Of a stretch of 64,000 nucleotides of DNA, positions 60,226 to 64,000 are shown one piece after another. The stretch covers positions 682,001 to 746,000 of the forward strand of contig JAJDXE010000010.1 of assembly GCA_022825265.1 (NCBI GenBank), in the 5' to 3' direction. The translations under genes were made by a program, and so were the position numbers. This DNA is from Dehalococcoidia bacterium. Its GTDB lineage: Bacteria > Chloroflexota > Dehalococcoidia > Bin125. The notes beneath the pieces are model-generated. The model was not told the origin of the DNA, searched no databases, and saw only the letters and a list, made by a program, of their open reading frames with translations. Every line of letters starts with the position of its first letter. Positions within the stretch are counted from its first letter, which is position 1.

Positions 60226-61639
60226 GTCCGACAGCCAACACCTCGGCCAGCCGCCGGAACATGACCATGTGGATCGGCCAGAGCGCGTACCAGTAGATCA
60301 GGCCCCACACGCCTGCCGGATGAAAGTGCGCCTGGAGCTGAGCAACCGATCCTCGACCACTCCGTTCCACCGACAGCTCCAGCACCGCCGACCCGGGCAG
60401 CTTCATCTCCGCAACCAGAGTCAGGCTGCGCTCCGGCTCCACCGCAACCACGCGCCAGAAATCGAGCGGATCATCCACCCTCAGCTCGGTCGGATGTCTC
60501 CGACCACGGCGCATGCCGACGCCGCCCAGCGCCCGATCGATCGCCCCGCGAATCTTCCACAACCACGTTGCGAAGTACCAGCCGCGCTCCCCGCCGATCG
60601 AACTGATGTCGTGCCAGACCTCCTCGACCGAGCGCTGCGTCTCGACCGATTCACGTACCGACTTGTCAAACCAGGACACGTCATGTCGTTGCCGCCGATA
60701 GCGAAATCCGCCCTCGGTCCAGCGAATCGTGATCGCCGCAGCCTCCTCCGCAGCCAGCGCGTCCCGCACGGCATCGCGATAGCTCCGCTGACGAATCGGA
60801 ATCAGCTCCCGCAGCGCCTCAGGGCGTTCCGAGATCAGATCGTGCTTGAGCCCATCAATCAACGGTCGGGCCACGCGCGCCGGGACCGCCGTCACCAGGT
60901 CCAGCCAGTAGGACGAAAGCCTCGGCGTGAGCACGGGCAGAGGAACGATCCGAACCCGACGCCCCACCACATCGCCAAACTGCCGGAGCAGATCGCCGTA
61001 GCTCAACGTCTCCGGGCCAACCGCGTCGTAGACGTGCGATTCCCCGTTTTCAGGAAGTCGAAGGAGCCCGACCAGGTAATCCAGCAAGTCGTCGAGCGCA
61101 ATCGGCTGGCTGCGCGACCGCACCCAGCGAGGGGCCAGCATCAGCGGCAAGTGGTAGACGAGGTCGCGGATGACCTCGAACGCGGCCGATCCCGGGCCGA
61201 CCACGATGCCAGCACGCAGCTCGGTGACTGGCGTTGGTCCTTCTCGCAGAATCTCACCGGTCTCGAGACGCGAAGCCAGGTGCGGCGAGGCTCCGTTCGA
61301 GGGTTGCAGACCGCCGAGATAGACAATCCGTTTCAGCCCGGCCGCCTCGGCTGCATCCCTGAAGTTGGCTGCGGCTCGACGGTCGATCTCGGAGAAGTCG
61401 CCGCCCGACGCCATCGAATGAACGAGGTAGTAGGCAACGTCGACGTCCCGAAGCGCTTCGCGCAGAGACTCCGGATCCAGCGCGTCGGCTGGCACACATT
61501 CAACGTCGTCCCAACCGCGAGCGCGCAATGCGTCAATTCGCCGCGCCGCCGCCCGAACCCGAAATCCCTCGGCCACCAGACGAGGGGCCAGGTGCCCTCC
61601 GACATATCCGCTCGCGCCCAGGATGAGGATCCGAGTCAT
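60167..61639 (-). CDS. NAD(P)-binding SDR fused to DUF2867 domain
   Basis: 490 aa. Atypical SDR N-terminus: MTRILILGASGYVGGHLAPR (cofactor GxSGYVG), then DVAYYLVHSMASGGDFSEID and LKRIVYLGGLQPSNGASPHL. From about 300 it is a DUF2867/polyketide-cyclase-like region (VRESVETQRSVEEVWHDISS, RLRVDDPLDFWRVVAVEPER, VWGLIYWYALWPIHMVMFRR). Function unknown; related proteins act on lipid or quinone-like compounds. The last about 20 residues (VGPRRRAGEGRARHARRRPA) are encoded antisense to the permease gene end, so that tail may be a recent extension. The promoter box CATACT lies 6 nt before ATG 61639, so it may be leaderless. Confidence 0.8.
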   Translation of the reverse strand: MTRILILGASGYVGGHLAPRLVAEGFRVRAAARRIDALRARGWDDVECVPADALDPESLREALRDVDVAYYLVHSMASGGDFSEIDRRAAANFRDAAEAAGLKRIVYLGGLQPSNGASPHLASRLETGEILREGPTPVTELRAGIVVGPGSAAFEVIRDLVYHLPLMLAPRWVRSRSQPIALDDLLDYLVGLLRLPENGESHVYDAVGPETLSYGDLLRQFGDVVGRRVRIVPLPVLTPRLSSYWLDLVTAVPARVARPLIDGLKHDLISERPEALRELIPIRQRSYRDAVRDALAAEEAAAITIRWTEGGFRYRRQRHDVSWFDKSVRESVETQRSVEEVWHDISSIGGERGWYFATWLWKIRGAIDRALGGVGMRRGRRHPTELRVDDPLDFWRVVAVEPERSLTLVAEMKLPGSAVLELSVERSGRGSVAQLQAHFHPAGVWGLIYWYALWPIHMVMFRRLAEVLAVGPRRRAGEGRARHARRRPAG

Positions 61640-61705
61640 GGATTCAGTATGCCCCGACGAGAGACCCGCGACAGCTTCAGAGTGAGTTGAAGCGGACAGC
61701 CGACT

Positions 61706-62164
61706 CTAGCGCAGCGGCAAAGAGTCGAGCACCCGGAACTCCGTGTAGCTCTCCGGCAGCCCTTCCGCTTCCGCTATCTGCCTCAGCCTATCGAGCGCGT
61801 CGTTCCAGCCCTGACTCCAACCTATGCGGAATTGCTCGCCGTAGATCGAGTTCGCGCCCGCTCCGTCAACCACGATTCGCTCGCCCAGGTGTTGCACCTC
61901 GCCGTACGGCAGACCATCGGCGTAACCGTCCGCCTCAACCTCGGCGTAGGCGAGCTCGTACGCCCGCATCTCCGCGCGCTCGAGGTCGTCTGCCGTGCGC
62001 AGGTTGAACGGATCGAGCGTCGCGCCAATCAGCGCGGCGACCAGCACGCCCAGCACCGTCGCGACCATCGTGTGACGCCCGATCGGGTCATAGCCCCGAC
62101 GCCACCAGGAGCGCTCGCGATCCTCGCTGCCCCAGCCTTCAAGTCGGCGTCGCTGCTCGCTCAT
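61706..62164 (-). CDS. Single-pass membrane protein of a four-paralogue cluster (D)
   Basis: 152 aa: cytoplasmic N-terminus (MSEQRRRLEGWGSEDRERSW), one membrane helix (MVATVLGVLVAALIGATLD, about 40-58), then an outside, acidic helical region with RAEMRAYELAYAEVEADGYA and the motif FRIGWSQGWNDALDRLRQ (about 115-132). That motif recurs in the three upstream genes. ATG 62164 overlaps the stop of gene C (ATGA), so the pair is cotranslated. I do not recognise a family; a stator, tethering or envelope-sensing role is only speculation. Confidence 0.7.
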   Translation of the reverse strand: MSEQRRRLEGWGSEDRERSWWRRGYDPIGRHTMVATVLGVLVAALIGATLDPFNLRTADDLERAEMRAYELAYAEVEADGYADGLPYGEVQHLGERIVVDGAGANSIYGEQFRIGWSQGWNDALDRLRQIAEAEGLPESYTEFRVLDSLPLR

Positions 62165-62556
62165 CGGCGCAACGCCTCCCACGCCTCAAACGCCGACTCC
62201 ACCTCCAACTTGTCTCGCCGAGCGCGATTGAGCGCGATGTCGATCGCATCGTTCCAGGCGAAGTCATAGGCCCGCCGATACCCCTCGTCGGAGTCGCCCG
62301 ACTCCAATAGCTCCGGTAACTCGAGAGCCGCTTGACCCGCGCCATCCAGCCGCCCGCGCTCGAACGCCGCCTCGTAACCGTCCAGTCGCCCTTCACGCTC
62401 CCCCCGGACCTCGGCTTTGGCGATCTCCTCCGCCGTGACCTGGTCGAGCACGGAGATCAGCCATCCAATCGCAGCCGTCACGGCCATCGCCGCCAGGAAC
62501 GCGATCAGGACCTGGCGCGGCAAGTCGTAACGCCACAGTGAGCGCGCGGTTGACAT
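62161..62556 (-). CDS. Single-pass membrane protein of a four-paralogue cluster (C)
   Basis: 131 aa: short N-terminus, one membrane helix (VLIAFLAAMAVTAAIGWLIS, about 16-35), then charged helical sequence (EEIAKAEVRGEREGRLDGYE, GYEAAFERGRLDGAGQAALE) and the shared motif YDFAWNDAIDIALNR (about 95-109). No Shine-Dalgarno; the minus-strand TAGGCT (62563-62568) lies 6 nt before ATG 62556, so an internal leaderless promoter is likely. Unknown function. Confidence 0.7.
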   Translation of the reverse strand: MSTARSLWRYDLPRQVLIAFLAAMAVTAAIGWLISVLDQVTAEEIAKAEVRGEREGRLDGYEAAFERGRLDGAGQAALELPELLESGDSDEGYRRAYDFAWNDAIDIALNRARRDKLEVESAFEAWEALRR

Positions 62557-62562
62557 TGAGTC

Positions 62563-62568
62563 AGCCTA
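62563..62568 (-). promoter_or_regulatory. Leaderless-type -10 box TAGGCT
   Basis: TAGGCT on the minus strand, 6 nt before ATG 62556; it allows genes C and D to be transcribed separately from A and B. Confidence 0.5.
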
Positions 62569-62600
62569 TCCAGCAGTCCCGGCTAGGTCGAAACTCCGGA

Positions 62601-63086
62601 TCAGCGCGACACGTTTCGCCGCGGAGCCGCATCCAACGCTGCAAACTCGGAAGAGCCGGAGCCGATGCCCGCCTCGATCGATGCCGAGCGCATCGCGTCG
62701 AGCGCATCATCCCAACCGTCGCTCCAACCGCGCCAGAATCCATCGGCCCAGGCTGATTCACTCCGGATGCCCTCAACTGAGATCTGACGAGCAATCTCCA
62801 TGATGATTTGGTCGTCCAGGGCCGCGGCGACTTCACCATCAATCGCCAGGGAATAAGCGGACTGCGCCGCCTGGTTCTTGATCTCGGCAATCCGCTCTTC
62901 CTCGCTTCCAATCACCTCGGTGGCGAGCAGGAGCGTCAACCACCCGACCACCGCCGCCGTCACAGCGCCGATCAGGAACCACGTCAGCGCCGGCCGGATT
63001 CGCTGTTCGGGCGGCAGCGGGGCGTCGGGCGAGGCCGGGTCTCGAGGCCCATATGGGGGCGGAGTCTCTGTCGACCGACCCTTCAT
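62601..63086 (-). CDS. Single-pass membrane protein of a four-paralogue cluster (B)
   Basis: 161 aa: Pro-rich cytoplasmic N-terminus (KGRSTETPPPYGPRDPASPD), membrane helix (LTWFLIGAVTAAVVGWLTLL, about 34-53), acidic helical region and the motif FWRGWSDGWDDALDAMR (about 118-134), then a polar tail. ATG 63086 overlaps the stop of gene A (ATGA). Same topology as A, C and D, but little identity outside the W-N/D-D-A-x-D motif. Unknown function. Confidence 0.7.
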   Translation of the reverse strand: MKGRSTETPPPYGPRDPASPDAPLPPEQRIRPALTWFLIGAVTAAVVGWLTLLLATEVIGSEEERIAEIKNQAAQSAYSLAIDGEVAAALDDQIIMEIARQISVEGIRSESAWADGFWRGWSDGWDDALDAMRSASIEAGIGSGSSEFAALDAAPRRNVSR

Positions 63087-63496
63087 CTCAGCAGCTCGAT
63101 CCACTGAGTGTGGTCCTCGCGTTCGAGCAGTTGCGCTGGCACGCGCCGAGAAAGCGTGTCAACGGCATCGTTCCACGCATATCTGTAGGCCCGCTCGTAT
63201 ATCTCGTCAGGGTCGCCCTCCGCGAGTCGCCTCCTGATCTCCTCCTCAGCGCGATCTGGAGCGAGATCGTTGGCGGTTTGCTCCGCATTTCGGGCCGCGA
63301 AGTACCGACCTCTCGCCGCCCCCGAAGCCTCCGCCTCTATGCGGGCCTCGTCGTCGATCCTCGCTGGAAGCGGCGCCGCCAGCGCGGCGACGATGCCAAT
63401 CAGGAGCCCGACCAGCAACAGACCAAACAGAAACGCGCGCACGTTCTGTGACAAGCGAAGAATGCCGAGTGATCGGAAGAGCCTGCCCGGAGCCAT
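63083..63496 (-). CDS. Single-pass membrane protein of a four-paralogue cluster (A)
   Basis: 137 aa: short basic N-terminus, membrane helix (VRAFLFGLLLVGLLIGIVAA, about 19-38), acidic Ala/Glu-rich region (DDEARIEAEASGAARGRYFA) and motif YERAYRYAWNDAVDTLSR (about 100-117). The start ATG 63496 is 2 bp after the MoaD-like stop; a TACCGT box (minus) lies 7 nt upstream, so the gene may also have its own leaderless promoter. Unknown function; likely same complex or pathway as B-D. Confidence 0.7.
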   Translation of the reverse strand: MAPGRLFRSLGILRLSQNVRAFLFGLLLVGLLIGIVAALAAPLPARIDDEARIEAEASGAARGRYFAARNAEQTANDLAPDRAEEEIRRRLAEGDPDEIYERAYRYAWNDAVDTLSRRVPAQLLEREDHTQWIELLR

Positions 63497-63498
63497 GC

Positions 63499-63798
63499 CT
63501 ACAACGGTATGTCGGCTCCCCGCAATGAGCCGCCGGCGACGGGAGGGAAGATGTCTAGCTCACTCTCCGGGCTGACGCGGCTTTGCAGGCCGTCGATGTG
63601 GCGGATGTCCCGGCCGTCGACCATGATCGCGACGAAGCGTCGGACCGTACCGTTCTCATCGAAGAGCTGATCGTGCAGCCCCTCGTACTCGCAGGCGAGA
63701 CGTTCGAGAATCCCGGAAACCGTGTCCGGTGGGTCAGGCAGATCGACGCTGCGACCGCCAACCAGCGGTCGCAGCGTCGCATAGAAGCGGATGATCAT
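63499..63798 (-). CDS. MoaD/ThiS-like ubiquitin-fold protein with extended C-terminus
   Basis: 99 aa beta-grasp protein: MIIRFYATLRPLVGGRSVDL, VSGILERLACEYEGLHDQLF, VAIMVDGRDIRHIDGLQSRV, ELDIFPPVAGG. The IFPPVAGG end is the family's sulfur-carrier Gly-Gly tail, but here SLRGADIPL (9 residues) follows, so the tail would need trimming before adenylation, or the protein is not a sulfur carrier. Found 17 bp downstream of an aldehyde ferredoxin oxidoreductase gene, so a role in its tungstopterin cofactor is likely. Start ATG 63798 with CGGAGAG upstream. Confidence 0.85.
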   Translation of the reverse strand: MIIRFYATLRPLVGGRSVDLPDPPDTVSGILERLACEYEGLHDQLFDENGTVRRFVAIMVDGRDIRHIDGLQSRVSPESELDIFPPVAGGSLRGADIPL

Positions 63799-63815
63799 CG
63801 GCTCTCCGCGTGGAG

Positions 63816-64000
63816 TTAGGAGATGATCTCAAGCTCGCGCAGCTTGGCGTCGCCGACGACGCCGTCGTCCCAGCCGCGCGCCTCGTAGTACTGCTCCTTC
63901 ATCTGGTCCAGTTCGCAGACGTGGCCCTCCGCCGGGCCGCTGGCCGGCTCGGTCAGGAAGCGCTCGGGCAGCGAGTCGTCGCTGCCGTCGAAGCCGGCCA
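63816..64000 (-). CDS. Aldehyde ferredoxin oxidoreductase, C-terminal end only (window edge)
   Basis: The last 61 residues read GFDGSDDSLPERFLTEPASG then LDQMKEQYYEARGWDDGVVG and KLRELEII. (M/L)LxEYYExRGWDxxGxP...KLxEL is the diagnostic end of tungsten-containing AOR proteins, which oxidise aldehydes to acids with ferredoxin. Start and active site are outside the window. It is first in the minus-strand run with the MoaD-like gene. Confidence 0.85.
   Translation of the reverse strand, partial: AGFDGSDDSLPERFLTEPASGPAEGHVCELDQMKEQYYEARGWDDGVVGDAKLRELEIIS

Noticed and set aside
60191..61690. A 499-codon plus-strand frame opposite the SDR-DUF2867 gene
   Set aside because: Arg/Gln/His-rich with no motif; the minus-strand gene has a clear cofactor motif.

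Overview
The window is a GC-rich, densely packed bacterial chromosome segment. No rRNA, tRNA, CRISPR array or intact insertion sequence is visible. Gene content points to a heterotrophic Chloroflexota-like organism (SAR202/Dehalococcoidia type); this is an inference from content, not a phylogeny. It rests on many CaiB/BaiF CoA-transferases, F420/deazaflavin-type oxidoreductases, enolase-superfamily, TPP and acyl-CoA enzymes, Tat-exported lipoproteins with low-complexity linkers, a tungsten aldehyde oxidoreductase with a MoaD-like partner, and a selenoprotein. Several genes have a TANNNT -10 box only 6-9 nt before the start codon, which suggests frequent leaderless transcription.

Layout. 1-9.8 kb: CoA-transferase (cut by the edge), methylmalonyl-CoA mutase large subunit, YkgJ-type cysteine-cluster protein, KamA-like radical SAM aminomutase, metallophosphoesterase, aldo/keto reductase, secreted M23-like protein and a 2-hydroxyacyl-CoA lyase/oxalyl-CoA decarboxylase-like TPP enzyme. 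A 0.7 kb non-coding region at 4160-4872 carries a 10-bp-period repeat array. 9.9-15.4 kb: a cell-surface block of two acidic Met/Asp/Ser-rich paralogues ending in a PD(S/T)G(S/T)GG motif plus a membrane anchor, a 774-aa Ig-like surface protein, and two small coiled-coil membrane proteins. 15.4-22.2 kb: SDR, enoyl-CoA hydratase, enolase-superfamily protein, zinc alcohol dehydrogenase, Tat sulfite-oxidase-like enzyme and an unusual CoA-transferase. 22.3-23.8 kb: a DarT/NADAR-type ADP-ribosylation toxin-antitoxin pair behind a palindromic operator. 23.8-30.8 kb: aldo/keto reductase, LLM oxidoreductase, 2-hydroxyacid dehydrogenase, CysQ-like phosphatase, DEAD-box helicase, DDN-like protein and an HTH protein.

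31.2-33.2 kb is an amt-glnK ammonium operon. 33.4-39.5 kb is an AddB-AddA-like helicase/nuclease pair in which the B subunit has lost its nuclease motif. 39.5-46.2 kb holds an acyl-CoA carboxylase beta subunit, an AlkD-like protein, a TcuA-like flavoprotein with an MFS transporter, and a conserved unknown gene. 46.26-46.78 kb is a UGSC-family selenoprotein whose in-frame TGA (46539-46541) conventional gene calling would split. 46.8-55.7 kb is a catabolic block: isovaleryl-CoA-dehydrogenase-like enzyme, LutC plus fused LutB-LutA, amidohydrolase, non-thiolytic thiolase homologue with a DUF35 partner, and two CoA-transferases. 56-60.2 kb is a peptide/nickel-type ABC importer without its ATPases. 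60.2-64 kb: an SDR-DUF2867 protein, then a leftward run of AOR (cut by the edge), MoaD-like protein and four related single-pass membrane proteins.

Together the genes describe uptake and stepwise CoA-dependent breakdown of organic acids or branched compounds (CoA transfer, dehydrogenation, hydration, propionyl/methylmalonyl-CoA steps, lactate oxidation), with nitrogen sensing and DNA repair. The least explained parts are the selenoprotein and its neighbour, the four-paralogue membrane operon beside AOR/MoaD, and the acidic surface proteins with a shared upstream block.
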